A DNA stretch of 64,000 nucleotides from Cylicocyclus nassatus (taxonomy: Eukaryota; Nematoda; Chromadorea; Rhabditida; Strongylidae), in contig CATQJL010000316.1 in the NCBI GenBank assembly GCA_958299035.1, positions 49,473,585 through 49,537,584 of the forward strand, written 5' to 3'. Below are positions 9,576 to 21,412 of the stretch, piece after piece; positions within the stretch are counted from its first letter, which is position 1; each line of letters opens with the position of its first letter. The notes under the pieces are model-generated. The model was not told where the DNA came from and made no database searches. It saw only the letters and a program-made list of their open reading frames with translations. The translations under genes and the position numbers were made by a program.

Positions 9576-12367
9576 GAAATTGCTTTAATTTGTCATCTAA
9601 GCAGGGAGCTGCAAAAGAAAGATCGAAGCTTGCTAGATGCTTGGAGATACGAGGTCTAATTCTTTTAGGACATCTCGTCCATAAAGCGCTAGTTGATGAA
9701 AAATCAAAAGTTTACCTGAGATTGAAGCATTCCATTAATTTTGGAATATTACGTTTGAATATTCGAGTTATCTTTTAACTTCCAAGAAATTCTTGAGGGA
9801 AAATGTGCACTTCTCCAATCTAGAAACTTGCAAATCTAGAAATTTTGCTAATTTTGCAAAGTTAACAGAGCTATTTCACTATCATAAACTTTTATGCGAA
9901 CTTTTCGGCGAGAAGCGTTTAATCATCCCTTAAACAATGTTTCCTCACTCTAGAAAAAATTGCATGTCTACATACCTAACCCTTCGTATGATAGGAAAGA
10001 AAAAAATTAGATGAGCACCACTCTTTTTTTTCTTGTCCTAAAAAAACGTAATCCGGAGTTATAGGAACTGCAAATGAAGTTGATAAGAAAATCGCAATAT
10101 TTACTTATATTTGCAGATTAATGCAGTGAACCACCAATAGAGTTCTTTAGTCGAGACTTATTGGAGTTTTTGGTAAGCATAGACCGCTTGAACGAAGAAA
10201 AAGTCTCATTTAGGCTCTTTGATGGGGTGCAACATTTACCGAGTGAGCTGAGGAGACTTATGAAGCTTTTTTCAACTTCCTAGCTCCCACTACTCCTAGG
10301 CATTTGTTGAGGAGGACAGCAGCCGAACCTCACAATAACAGTGCGGAAGCTATGGCGTTAACCAATTTTCCGAAATAATCTGTCAAAAGCCATGTTGCGG
10401 TACCTCGGTGATTTTCGAGGTCACCCCTCAGTGGGTAATTGCCATAACCAACATCGCGCACTCGGAAACCGGAAAAAAGAGCACGACCTTCGGGCATTCC
10501 CCCTCCCCGCTCCCTTATTGCTCGAGTAAGGAGGTGAATTCTGCGCCAATAACAAAACATCTCTTTCGAAGGAAGGTGAAGAGCAGGAATTGGACGCGCA
10601 GCTCGAAGGACGTAAACCACACTTGGAAAAGTGAGGTGGAGAATGGGAGGGTACAAGACCCGTTTGGGAAGCGATGCTAGATGAGGTTCCACTAGTGAGC
10701 GACTAACAAGTGCTCATGAAGTGCCTGATGTTTTTGTTTAGAGGAAATTATACCGCTATTGCAAAGATAAATGTGCATTCTTGGAAATTTCTAGAAAACA
10801 GGTGTCTACCCAAGTGCCAGATTACTTCTCTCTGCGTTATTATAGCAATAAAATTTTGAGAAATGTTAGAAAACAGCTTCACTAGACTATATCGCAGTAA
10901 AACAAGTAGAATGCTTTTTACGCTGCCGGTTCTAGTTCCACTCTCTCAATTCTATAGCCCACAATAATCCCTAGAACTACATTATTCTGTATTTTGAACA
11001 ATTATCACGTCACAGTATCTCTCTTTATCCCGCTAGGAACTGGTTTTCAATTGCGCGCACGCACCCGAACACCGATCTGTTCCGTGTACGTCGAGACAAG
11101 CTATGAACAAAGATTTTTGCAAGACTGGTCCTCTTAGCTCTTCGGTTATTTCGGTCGACGAGGAAAATAATTTTCTCGATGTTAGAGAGAAATGACTGGA
11201 CGCTAGCCTTGCTTGTCGGAGGCTTGCTTATTGACAAACGTGCTGAAGCATTTCATTATACTGCTTACAATAGTACTATTTGATCTAATGAGTGCGATTG
11301 CAGACAAAGTCTATATTTCGCCTAATTACAAATTGTAGGTCAGAGAAGCGCATGACATTCGATGAAGATATTTTAGTGTCATTTCAGGGTCTCTTGCAGA
11401 TGATAACGGCATAAGCGATTAAGGATCTTACAGAACTCTGAAATTGCAAAGCAATCCAGAGCTTGACAAGATTGTTTATATTTATACATTACGCTCGAGG
11501 TGCACCAAAGATAAGAGAATGGTAAGTTCAATATATTATATACCAGCTAAACAAATACCGACTACCACACTGCAGAAAGAAGATGTACTAAATAAGGGTA
11601 CTTTTAGATTCAAGCTTAAAGATGATGTGTGCAACTGCACAACTAAGTTATGGAAAAACTTCGCCTTATAGACGAATGGGCTAAGGATCGAGAGAAGATA
11701 GGAGGATTCTCAGGAGGGTTCTTTGAGGCATTTCAGCAAACGATAATTCTCACGAAAGTGATCACAAAAAAAGGTAGTGCGATGGGAGAAAAGGCGAAAG
11801 TAAAAAATTGAATTGTTTTGCTGTAAATAAAAAGCGATTATTCCGCTTCAATGCTGAAATGGCAGGATTTGATGATTAAAAGGGAACTGCAGCCAGAAAT
11901 TAGGAAATGTGATGATTTATTCTAGGGAATCATCGATTACGAAAGCTTTAGCCGTTGAAAAGTTGACTTTGGGGCTAATTTTTGGAAAAATTTTTTTAAA
12001 AAAGCTTGATCCTCTCCAAACTTCGAAGCTCTTCCTTTACAAGAAAACTTACTCGGCATAGTATTCGAATAAAGCCACAAGAGCTGTAGTAGAGCTCCTT
12101 CTAGAATAGCTTCGACGCTCGCGAGCGGTCATCAGATGAGGTATGGAAAGTTCGAGAGGAATGGCAGGAACCAGTCGTACATGCCCCTCCGACCTCATTA
12201 GTCCACATTCAGTAGGCAACAACTATGCATACTAGACTAGAATTCACAAGGTGTTGTCACGATAACAATGTTAAAGAAACCTAGGAAATTCAATTCAACT
12301 TTCAGCGCATTCATTTCAGGCGAAAATGTGCACTTTTCTAGCTATTTTTTGCGTGAGAGCTCATGAA
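9576..12367. other. Mostly featureless; bidirectionally open GC patch at 10390-10690
   Basis: AT-rich spacer. At 10330-10692 a GC-richer block is open on both strands (120 codons on minus, 90 on plus) with no ATG at the frame start on either side. It could be a degraded repeat or exon, and I do not assign it. Confidence 0.35.
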
Positions 12368-13000
12368 TCTTACAAGGGAACGATCCCAACTTAAGGTGGC
12401 GATTTGGAATGATCCGCATATCATTAGATGCATCTTGATGAGCTGATTCCAAATCTATCTTCCATATCTGCGACAACGTTATCTGGAAGAAGTTATGAAA
12501 GGTTAAAAACGTGAAGCAACGGGGGTTCTGATGCATAATTTGCTTTAAATTCCAACTTGGAAGTGCACGACTAGCATCATATTGAGTGTGATTTCACGGA
12601 ATGCTCACATTCAAAAGAAACGCAAATAAATGTTTTTGAACAGCTCAAAAGCAACCAAAGTTCTTTGGTAAAAGCTATGAGCAATGAAAAGTCCAAATTT
12701 GGCAACTATACAGCGCAATACCTCGAAAATTAGTTGTTCAAAAACACTTATTTGAGTTTCTTAAGAGTGTGAGCATTCCTTGAAATCAGTACACTTAATA
12801 CGATGCTAGTCGTGCACTTCCAAGTTAGAATTCAAAGCAAATTGTGCATCAAAACCCCCGTTACTTCACATTTTTAACCTTTCATAACTTCTTCCAGATA
12901 ACGTTGTCGCAGATATGGAAGGTAGATTTGGAATCAGCTCATCAAGACGCATCTAATGATATGCGGACACCTTAAGTTGGGATCGTTCCCTTGTTAGAAG
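12368..13000. repeat. Foldback repeat family FB, copy 1
   Basis: The two halves are inverted copies, with arms of about 290 bases around a short centre near 12680. The ends read CTTACAAGGGA-like inward. Each arm carries the module GCTGATTCCAAATCT followed by ATCTGC and then GTTATCTGGAAGAAGTTATG. The right arm lacks about 15 bases present in the left. The same architecture and module occur at 16553-17030 and 58291-58729. It is non-coding and presumably a non-autonomous DNA transposon. Confidence 0.8.
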
Positions 13001-13479
13001 TTCTGTGGATTTGTGGCAATACTAAAGCCTATTTCATTAGACAAATTGTTCCGCAAAATAAACAATGCTATTAGCTTGAGTTTTTTCAAGAAACGCTGGT
13101 TAAACAATAACCGCTTCAATCCTGGGATAGCAAGCATTTCCTGCGCGGAGGAAAAAAAATCAAAGTCTTGGTGATTTCCTGTAGTTTTCTAAGAGCAGCG
13201 CATAAAGATATAGGCTATAGAATATTTTATAACAAGTCTTAAAAGATTTGAATTCTCAAAAATTTTCTTGAATTCTTCAAGTCATGAATTCACTCGTTCA
13301 ATTCGTTTTGATTGTTGGAGAATACATAAGAATTTGATCAAATTTACCAAGATAAATACTCTTGCTGTCTTGTTAACAGTATTCTTTGAAAGGAAATTTT
13401 TCTCGGGAAATCCATGATTCATGCAGCCTACCTATGCCGAACATTTGCAAAAATAGTCCAACAGACTTTCGGCAATGTT
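13001..13479. other. No recognisable feature
   Basis: AT-rich sequence with no supported exon or repeat. Confidence 0.5.
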
Positions 13480-14255
13480 TTATGTCGCCAATAATATCTG
13501 CAAATATCCAAAGCTGCTACGAACTGAGCCCCATAATCCATCATTCGCAGCACTTCTGATTACATCAATTTCGTGCCGATTTCGCCGGCAAGAGACAAAT
13601 GTCGCGGCTGCCCGTGCCAAGCCTAACACTAGTACGGAATGGGTCCAGCAACCTGTCACTATTAGTGTCATAGGTTGAGGAATGTGCAAATAAGGTGATA
13701 ATCGGGCAATGGAGAGACGTTTGAATGACCGTCAAACAGCTCACGACGTGAACACTCGCGCAAATTTACTCAACGGATGTGATTTGTGAAGAGGGAGAAA
13801 GTGAGGACGATGTGATCGGTAGGGGTAGCTAGAGTTAGCTTACTAAGGTATAAAAATGTTACCTTGTTGGTGAGAGCGGTGAGTAGAAGAATAGGTGCAA
13901 AGGCATGTGAGTCGGATGCTGACAACGCTGCTCGGGCGACGACGAGCCACGCAGAAGTGGCATTTTGTGGCCGAAAGCTGCCATTAATAAGAAATACTAA
14001 GCATAGTGCCAGCCAGCCACAAACAAATTCTGTAGGCCTCGTGTTTGGGAGCTGCGGTGGCCGTGGTGGGAAAGAATGGAGCCACTGATCGACAAATGGC
14101 TTTGTTTGCAGCGCGCGGGAGTTGCCTCGAAGAGTTTCTCCTATTTCTCCTGGCGCAAAAGTGAAACTTTCAGCAGTTACAGCTGTTATGAGAAGGCAGT
14201 AAACAAAAGCAAAAAATAAGAAGCCGAAAGGAGAAGGTGTCAAGTGGGCAGCCAC
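13480..14255. other. Coding-like GC island, strand uncertain
   Basis: Within AT-rich flanks, 13540-13660 and 13860-14160 are GC-richer and open on both strands. On the minus strand a pyrimidine-rich acceptor (ACTGCCTTCTCATAACAG, near 14176) and a donor (CAACAAG|GTAAC, near 13864) bound one continuous frame of about 105 codons. On the plus strand a 74-codon frame ending in a Gly-rich tail and TGA is equally protein-like. The minus frame's apparent signal peptide is better read as the intron's pyrimidine tract. I believe an exon is here but cannot choose the strand. Confidence 0.3.
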
Positions 14256-15560
14256 TCGTTGATGGATGTGAATGGATGTTTTCGAAATATGAACGATGTT
14301 GTTGCTTGAAGATGTAAGCTATGTGGAAAATTCAATTCAAGGACTGCAATGACTATTTCATAAAAATAAGGAGATGTTTGAGCACTTGGAAAATGCCTAT
14401 GAATAGCCAGACTTTTTCAGGATTTCAGAATTTGAGGCTGATATTGTCGACCATACACAAATAGTTTATTGAGGACACTACATTGTCCGGTAGTGTCCAA
14501 AAACTTCTTTCACATTTTTCGTAAACAGAATTGCCTTTTTTGAAAATGCTCTTTGATACGCGTTTTGCTACCTTGGATTGCAAACAGCATTATTTGACGA
14601 AACGTTGGATCGCCGGAAATATCCACGAAGTTCTAGAAGTTCTATTTAGAAAGCAGGGATCATCCACTTTAGATTAAAGAACTTTCGAGGACGGACCATA
14701 ATTTTGTAATGTGGTAAGTGACTTTGTTGGAAGAGAAGTTTCATAAAAAGAAATTCGTGAGTAGGTGTAAGAGCGAGTAAGTTTGACTGACTTGTCAGGA
14801 GTTCGAGGTTTTCCTCAACAAAGGAAGTCCAGGGTCTAATTGTAAGCAGATAAAACTCAATAAGCGGTATCACAACATAAACCAACTCAAGCCAAGTTCA
14901 TTCTTACTTCAGACCAAGAAGAACGTCCGCCAGAAGAAGATTATCAAAATATTCGAGGCGAGTTTTACAATTTTCCTTCAAAAATTTTTCTATAAATTAA
15001 AGTACATCCTTTCTTCCAGAGGAGTCCCGGAGAGGGTCTAAAATTTGAAAAACCGTCTTAGAAAGTAACGAAAAGAGTAATAAAAGTGATAATATCTTTC
15101 AACACTTTGTGTTACACGTATATATGTAGGCATTAGAGTATATACATAGCTAGCCCTTAAAAATATATACCGGATCCCTTTGTCCCAAGCGTTACAGAAA
15201 GCTCGGTCCTAAGATATACCAAAAACAGCAACCTTGCTTATTTAGTGAAATCCCTTGTCGCATCATTTCGCTTTATTTTTCAAAGCTAAATAACAATTAG
15301 TCAAGCGTAAGCGAAGTAGAACTGTGGGCAAAGTGAGGCGAAGAGCTTACTTGTGTGAAAAAAATGTCATTGATACTTTGCTGTCAAATAGCGATCATTC
15401 TCCAGAAAATATAATTTAAATGGTATGAGAGGTGCTGAGTTGGAACCATAAAATTAGTAGTAACTACGGAAAACAGTGAATGGGCAGTGGTAGGATCTGC
15501 GCGTACCCTAAAAGGGTAATGAAGAGTGTTGTGGAACATTGAACGGATGAGATCGTAAAC
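14256..15560. other. No recognisable feature
   Basis: AT-rich. A Leu/Phe-rich minus frame at 14646-14885 has no supporting signals. Confidence 0.5.
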
Positions 15561-15653
15561 GAACGAATATGATCCTCGCGTTGACGACGGGCGGGGAACG
15601 GTGAGAGACTGAGCGAGAGGACAGCCGGTTCGAGGTGCAGGTAAGTCTAAAAA

Positions 15654-15872
15654 GGGGGGGGGGTGGGACAGAACGGCGAGCCGAGCGGGTGAATGCACCG
15701 CGGACCGTGCAATGTTTACCTGGTCAGTGCCAGCAAAGAGTTCAGGCGAAGGGGAGAGCGCCGTGACGGAAGACCATCACGGTCACTACCGCTCTCTGGC
15801 TCTTGGAAAACGGGGAGGGGGGGGGGAAGATGGAAAGCGACTCCGGAAGGCTGTTCTGGGGGGGGGGGGGGG
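15654..15872 (+). repeat. Cluster of long guanine runs
   Basis: Three G homopolymers of 10, 10 and 15 bases (15654-15663, 15817-15826, 15858-15872) lie within 220 bases, with shorter G runs between. The cluster could form G-quadruplexes. It coincides with a GC-rich patch starting near 15560 and a perfect donor-like CAG|GTAAGT at 15641. Confidence 0.7.
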
Positions 15873-15997
15873 AAGGGCAGAAAGAAACATGGATCCATTT
15901 TGGGGTTGCTTTATTGCTTATTTCTCATATAGGAGGTACTCATCTCTCACAATCAGATTCGATTCATTGTTTACTCAAAAATCGCTTTCTTTCACAG

Positions 15998-16117
15998 CAA
16001 CAGCTCGCCGGTCTCGAATTACAAAGCTGCAGGAAAATGCTGAACGAAGACGAAATCCCGAACGAATGTTCAGATTTTTCAGGATTCAATAGGATTGCTC
16101 GCGAAAATGGCTTATGA
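15998..16117 (+). CDS. Candidate terminal exon
   Basis: A textbook acceptor (CGCTTTCTTTCACAG) ends at 15997. The phase-0 frame that follows runs 39 codons (QQLAGLELQSCRKMLNEDE...) to TGA at 16115. A consensus donor CAG|GTAAGT at 15640/15641 would define a 357-bp intron, but the upstream frame meets a stop 36 bases earlier and has no ATG. The first exon would therefore have to be very short or elsewhere. Another frame also stays open for 30 codons. Confidence 0.25.
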   Translation, partial: QQLAGLELQSCRKMLNEDEIPNECSDFSGFNRIARENGL

Positions 16118-16552
16118 AGAGCTCGTGACTGAAACAGCCACTTCAAAGCCGACTTGAGAAGGCTTAAATCGAGAACTTATTCAAGCTGCAGACTTAGATA
16201 AGAACTAGATAGTACAAGCCCTTAATTGGCAGTATGTATGGGTTTTGTGTATCGTATTTTCGTTTATATCTAGAATATATTGTTAGACACTATTAGGTTA
16301 CCAAAATCTGTTGCTAATAGGGAAGAATGTGAAACGTGTTCTGTTACACAAGTTCGAAAAAAACTCGAAAAAACCAAAAAGAAAAACTTTTAGTTGCTTT
16401 TGCCGATTTTTGGCTAACTCTTTACGCATTTCGCCACAGTATCCCGTCTACCATAAGTGTAAAATTTATAAAAATCTCTCTTTGCTACCCATGCAGCTGT
16501 TATTGCTTTAGTTTTTTGAGTCCCACTCATCAAAAGCTTTCTGAGTTTGTTT
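16118..16552. other. No recognisable feature
   Basis: AT-rich spacer, possibly 3' flank of the candidate exon. No AATAAA close enough to use as evidence. Confidence 0.5.
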
Positions 16553-17030
16553 AGCTAACAAAGGAGGTGTTTTTGGTCGAAGTGGCCTTTTCAAATGGAA
16601 TTGATACGACTATAAAGAGCATCAAACGCTGATTCCAAATCTGTCTTCGTTATCTGCCGAGCGCCCCTAGACGTCGAGTTACGAGCGTTTTTTGAGTTGA
16701 GAAATTAAATGCATACTTAGGACAATATTCGTCAGAACTGCTCAAATGGTCCAATGTTGATTATCAAAGCACTTTATTTAAACAATATCTTTTATCCAAA
16801 GCATCCATACTTAACATTGCTCTATTTGAGCGCTGAAAAGACCGTAAAATTTTATTTTACTTAGGTTATGCGTTCATTTTTCGCAGCAAGAAAATATTCT
16901 TAACTCGACGTCTAGAGGCGCTCGGCAGATAACGAAGACAGATTTGGAATCAGCGTTTGATGCTCTTTATAGTCAGTTTCATTTGAAAAGGCCACTTCGA
17001 CCGAAAACACCTCTCTTGTAAGAATCTTTT
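16553..17030. repeat. Foldback repeat family FB, copy 2
   Basis: Inverted arms of about 150 bases: GGTCGAAGTGGCC and the CGCTGATTCCAAATCTGTCTTC block at the left reappear reverse-complemented at the right. The ends resemble copy 1 (TAACAA-GG and CTTGTAAG). The arms share the GATTCCAAATCTNTCTTC...TATCTGC module with the copies at 12368 and 58291, but other arm sequence is different, indicating an old family. It has no coding capacity. Confidence 0.75.
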
Positions 17031-17800
17031 GAGAAAGAAAATTCTGGATAAGCTGGCTCCATATCTAATGATCAAAATAAATTAAATTTTTGCGAAAGGA
17101 TACATTTCATAAGCGACTATGGTAGTTTGTTCTAAATTTTCCGATTGTTGTGCATAAAACCAGGGTTCCAAGGATGGTTCTACCACGAGTAGTAGTTCGA
17201 CTTACATTTTGCCACATAGAGATTTAAAAACTATGAGACCTGTGTTATTATTGAGGGAGCCGTATTATATTAGCGCGAAAGGCCATTCAGGCACCATTCC
17301 CTGGCTTTTTTTACCTCGAACAATCTGCGTGAAGTGTTTTCAAACAAAAGAGATTATGTACTTACAAAATCATTCAGCTGAATGCTGTTGCTAAAAAGTC
17401 TGATAGGCGGGAGTTGAGGAAGGCATTTACTCGAGTTAGGTTATCAAAATCAGGTCAACAAAGATTTAAAACTTCCAGATTCCAAAGCAGGTTCTATTAT
17501 ATTTCTGACTCTCTTTTCAAATGGGCAAAAGCTTGTGTCGATCGAACATCTCTATGCAAACTTTGAAAAAATTCAAGGAAATGTCATACGGAAAAGATAG
17601 GAAGAACATGCATTAGAGTTTGGAATAGTTATTGTCTAAAGTTCTATGTATAACTGCTACTCAAAAATAAGAAAAAAAAATTAGGCACTTCAACATGTAG
17701 TGGAGGCGAAAGCCAATAGCCAAAGCGAAAGCTTTCTGCCAATCTAGTGGAACTTATGATTATGTGAACACCAGCGGCAAAACATTACGATCGAGAAGAG
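17031..17800. other. No recognisable feature
   Basis: AT-rich spacer. A 61-codon frame at 17209-17394 has no supporting signals. Confidence 0.5.
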
Positions 17801-18060
17801 ATGACGAATTTGAAAATAGCACAAGAGTCAAGCCAGAAGCTTAGCGTGCTCGACGACATGTTTTGTCTGAGCCGAGGAAAAGAGGAAGAGAAGGCGGTTT
17901 CGAGTTTGCCGTATCGAGCCGCAAGCCGCTGCGCAATGCACCGGTTCGTCGTTTGTCTTTGCGACGGAGCGAAGTGTGAAGTCGAGCCCGACCGGGTGTA
18001 ATCCACCCTCACTCCACCCCATCCTCCCTCTTGCACTTCGAGTCTGCACGATGCCCCTGT
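17801..18060. other. GC-rich, CpG-containing island of unknown role
   Basis: A clear composition shift relative to the flanks. On the plus strand an ATG at 17801 opens 66 codons with four Cys in the second half. On the minus strand two frames are open. It could be a promoter-associated island or an exon, and neither strand has convincing splice signals. Confidence 0.25.
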
Positions 18061-19123
18061 TCTATGGCAAAACATTTGCACTGACTTATTGCAGGTCTCG
18101 CGCTCTGCTAGTGCAGCGATGCGCCCCAAAAAAGGCACGCAGATGGTCGGGTATTTAGCGTGCAACAATTTGCCCACTTTGTAACCATTTGGGAGAGAGT
18201 GGCTTTCTCATTGGGCAGAAAAACAAAACCATTTCTGCAGCGCTTCAACAGCGATGGTTAATGAGAATTTGTGACAAAATTGCTGAAAACAACGAGAACG
18301 AAAGTTCAGAAAAGTAGAAAAAGTTGAGTTTTTCTTTCAGTACTGAAGTTGGGATTAAGCAAAAGAATTCAGAGTAACCTACCGAAAATTTCTGAACAAA
18401 TTACGTCATTTGGGCACTGCTTACTATTTAAGACGGCTGAAAACAAGCCTGAGGGCTTTCCCATCCCAAGAATTCAAGTAAAGTCAATAATAGCATATTA
18501 AATCTCTCACAACTGATTAAATTGAAATCGCTAAGAATTTCAATCGTTGTCATTTGAGAAAACCATGCAGGCTATCAACCTCGTTCGTCAATGTTCTCAG
18601 TTACTGCAGGAAAGAAATAAAAGTTTGTAACCCCTCAAAACCGGAATCTAAAAATTATAATAAGCTCAACCTAGTGCTGGCTGTCGGATTTGAATTTGAC
18701 AAATTCCCCAAAGTAAATAATCAACTATGCATGAAAACTGCTGACCACTTTTCTGTCAAGTCCTCGTCTTGTGACTGAGGCGTTATTTGAAAGGTATAGT
18801 AGTCCATTTTAAGCTCCGGCGCATCTCCTTGGTAAATAAAACTTGATACTTGATTTCTTTTCTATTTCTCAAAGGACTGATCTTCTGTAAAAGCCTTTTT
18901 ATGAATATAATATTTTTGTCGCTGATTGGAAAGGATAAAAATACATACTGCGTCATTACAAAACCCCAGAGCAAACTTTTTATTACCCCAACCGACGGAA
19001 CTGTTGCCAAATTGTTGCCAAGCTACCGATGTGGTTGAACACTCCAGTTCAGCTTGTGTCCTCCCTCATAGACTAGAGGAAATATTTACGACCGAGTATC
19101 TACGACTAATGATAATGGCTGCA
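18061..19123. other. No firm feature
   Basis: AT-rich. A plus-strand frame at 18926-19144 without ATG overlaps the better-supported minus exon next to it only marginally and is not called. Confidence 0.4.
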
Positions 19124-19347
19124 CTAAAATCGGCGTTCAGCTAGCCGGTTTGTGCAGATCGCGAGCAGCGAACGATGAAAAGAACTCGAATCGTTTTTGA
19201 GATGCCATTCGTTTTGCAGCGATGGCATCGACATGCGTTTTTTCGGCACGACAACTGATCGCTGAAGAGCAGCTCTACGCTCGCACTCTCGTCGCTCAAG
19301 TGGTGAATTGAATTCAAAGAGCGCTACATAAACTTTGCCAACAACTT
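19124..19347 (-). CDS. Candidate terminal exon
   Basis: On the minus strand a strongly pyrimidine-rich acceptor (TTTACTTCTCCTCTTCCAAG) precedes an open frame of about 74 codons ending in TAG at 19124. The frame has a balanced, protein-like composition rich in Arg, Glu and Ser (for example PLERRECERRAALQRSVVV) within AT-rich DNA. No upstream exon was identified and no domain recognised. Confidence 0.3.
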
Positions 19348-20315
19348 GGAAGAGGAGAAGTAAAGTTCGTCTGTTCAAGAGTTGTTTGCTTGCGCTGAAA
19401 CATTTTTACGAAACTTCGAGGAGTGTAGATTACATTGAGTACAAGAAAGAGAGAGTAGAGGTAATGTTATGGATAATTATTTGCCCTGGTATCTTACGGT
19501 GTGCAATTATCATGGTTAGGGCAACTTTTATTTTGGATTGAAGGAGAAGAATGCACAACTTATTTAGGTGCGGTGCAAGAAGAAAGTGGAAAAATCTATG
19601 CTGATGCAATAGCAAGAAAAACTGCATATTTCATGTGTGTGAAAGGAAAGAACGAGAAAAAGGAGATAGGATGTGCACTTCAGGAAATTGCTATCCACAC
19701 TCTAACCAATTATAGTAACAAAGCAGGTGAAAACAAATAGTCAGCTTGCATACTTTTTACTCCTGTAAAGTCAGTGTAGCCAAGGTAATTAGTTAAGTAT
19801 GATCTTGGGGAAAGCTTAGCTTATCAAAGGTTTTTGTAAATTAACTATACAAAACAAGGAAATTGAAAAAGTATGGCTGCAATGTAATACGATATCTGCG
19901 AAATTTGTCCTACGAGGAGGGGATAAAAGCTAACAAATAGAGCGACATGGTAAGAGTCTACAATTTCACCTAATTTTATTGGTTTGGGTATGTATATCCT
20001 GCCTTTACATACACATTTGAAAGCCTGCATTTATTGGGCTGTTTTAAAGTTCTTCAATTTCCAAAGTTCAGTTTTTATTCACCATAATTGGTGAAAGCGA
20101 TAGAAATGATTTGCAGAATTGATCATGGCGAGTGCAACAAATCGTACTGAAGTTGTTGATTTTGAGCACATTTAAGAATTATTATGACAACATTGAGAGA
20201 GATTTTCTAGCCGATAATCTTCGAGCATCTTTTTCTAAGAATGTCTAATTTGAGAAACCATAATTTGTTTTGAAACGTAGTAGAAGTGTCCAGACAGTGC
20301 GCTTTGTGTAGCCAA
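19348..20315. other. No recognisable feature
   Basis: AT-rich. The overlapping plus and minus frames at 19335-19740 have no supporting signals. Confidence 0.5.
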
Positions 20316-20555
20316 TCATCGGTTGAGCAGTGCTGCCAACTTAAAATTGTATTGAATGTGTACGAAGATTTTTGCAGGAAAATCCGAAAGTACCCGTCTG
20401 TATCGATCTTCTGAGGTAGCAGAAGATGCCTTTTTCAAATTTTGATATTTTTTGTGGGTGACACTCGAGATATTTTTTCTTTTGTTATAGAATGTTCTAA
20501 ATCTAAACCCAGCATATAAAGAGATAGTTCCACGATTGCCTTGTACTGGGATCAT
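20316..20555 (-). CDS. Hypothetical 79-residue open frame
   Basis: A true ATG on the minus strand opens a 79-codon frame with a basic Lys/Arg/Ser-rich middle and ends in TGA. It has no signal peptide, splice site or poly(A) signal. It is possibly chance. Confidence 0.13.
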   Translation of the reverse strand: MIPVQGNRGTISLYAGFRFRTFYNKRKNISSVTHKKYQNLKKASSATSEDRYRRVLSDFPAKIFVHIQYNFKLAALLNR

Positions 20556-20959
20556 AACAACAGATCATGTTCATGTAAAAAAAATTATGCGTTCGAATTT
20601 TTCAAGATTATAGCTCGATGATTTCGGGGCACATGTACAGTCGTAGCACACATTTGTGGAAATCCCGCCGTTGCCCGTTCTTTAAGGAAAACAATCGTAA
20701 AAAATTTGAAGAAGAGGGCTTCCAAAATTCAAGCAAAATTCATGGAAAACGGTAATTTCAAAATCAACAGGTCAAAAAGAGGTTTGAAAAACACGAAGAT
20801 GGGGTGGCGCTGTTGACTTGATATTCTAAGAAATATATGCAGTACAGATGGTCGAAGACCCAATGACTATTGAGTCTGACTGGGAGCCAATGAATTTGAG
20901 TTTGAGGTCTTTTTTAGTAAGTTTTTGCGATAAAAGCTGGCGAATGTTGAGGATTCCGC

Positions 20960-21412
20960 TCAGAAACGGCTAGTCCACATTAAGAAGTAGCCGTTGTAAA
21001 AAGGACCAAACAGAATGGCCGAACCAGTGCGCGAGGTTGTTGTTGAGATCGGGCAACGGACGAGGATAGGAATGTGGTCGCATATAGGATAGTATAAGAA
21101 TGTTAATTGATGTGCGTTGCGCGAGTTCAGAGATATACGCGGGGCCCCGTGTTTACCGTTCCGCACAACCCAAATTTCCATAATGTTGGAGTGAAAACTC
21201 GGAGACGCTGAGTGCCAAGGAGAAGGAACGACGCAAGATCCACGGTATAAATTGAGATGGAATGGATGGTAAGGCCCTTTATCTGAGCGAAACTTGCAAA
21301 TGAAGGGGGTAATTTTTAACGAGACTCGCATTTGCTCACATGTACTATATTTTGAAGACTGATCAGAGCTTCGAAAATCAGCCCAATACAGTGAAACCAT
21401 AAAAAAGTACAT
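20960..21412 (-). CDS. Hypothetical 150-residue protein
   Basis: A true in-frame ATG at 21412 opens 150 codons on the minus strand (the frame itself is open to 21439). Composition is rich in Ser, Pro, Phe, Tyr and Trp with several Cys, starting MYFFMVSLYWADF. An uninterrupted 150-codon frame is one of the longest outside repeats and the large gene. The DNA is GC-richer than its flanks at 21020-21260. No domain recognised, and it could be a single exon or a relic of a mobile element. Confidence 0.3.
   Translation of the reverse strand: MYFFMVSLYWADFRSSDQSSKYSTCEQMRVSLKITPFICKFRSDKGPYHPFHLNLYRGSCVVPSPWHSASPSFHSNIMEIWVVRNGKHGAPRISLNSRNAHQLTFLYYPICDHIPILVRCPISTTTSRTGSAILFGPFYNGYFLMWTSRF

Noticed and set aside
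14160..14255. Signal peptide-like N-terminus on the minus strand
   Set aside because: There is no ATG, only GTG. The hydrophobic stretch coincides with a pyrimidine-rich tract ending in CAG, so an intron 3' end is the better reading.
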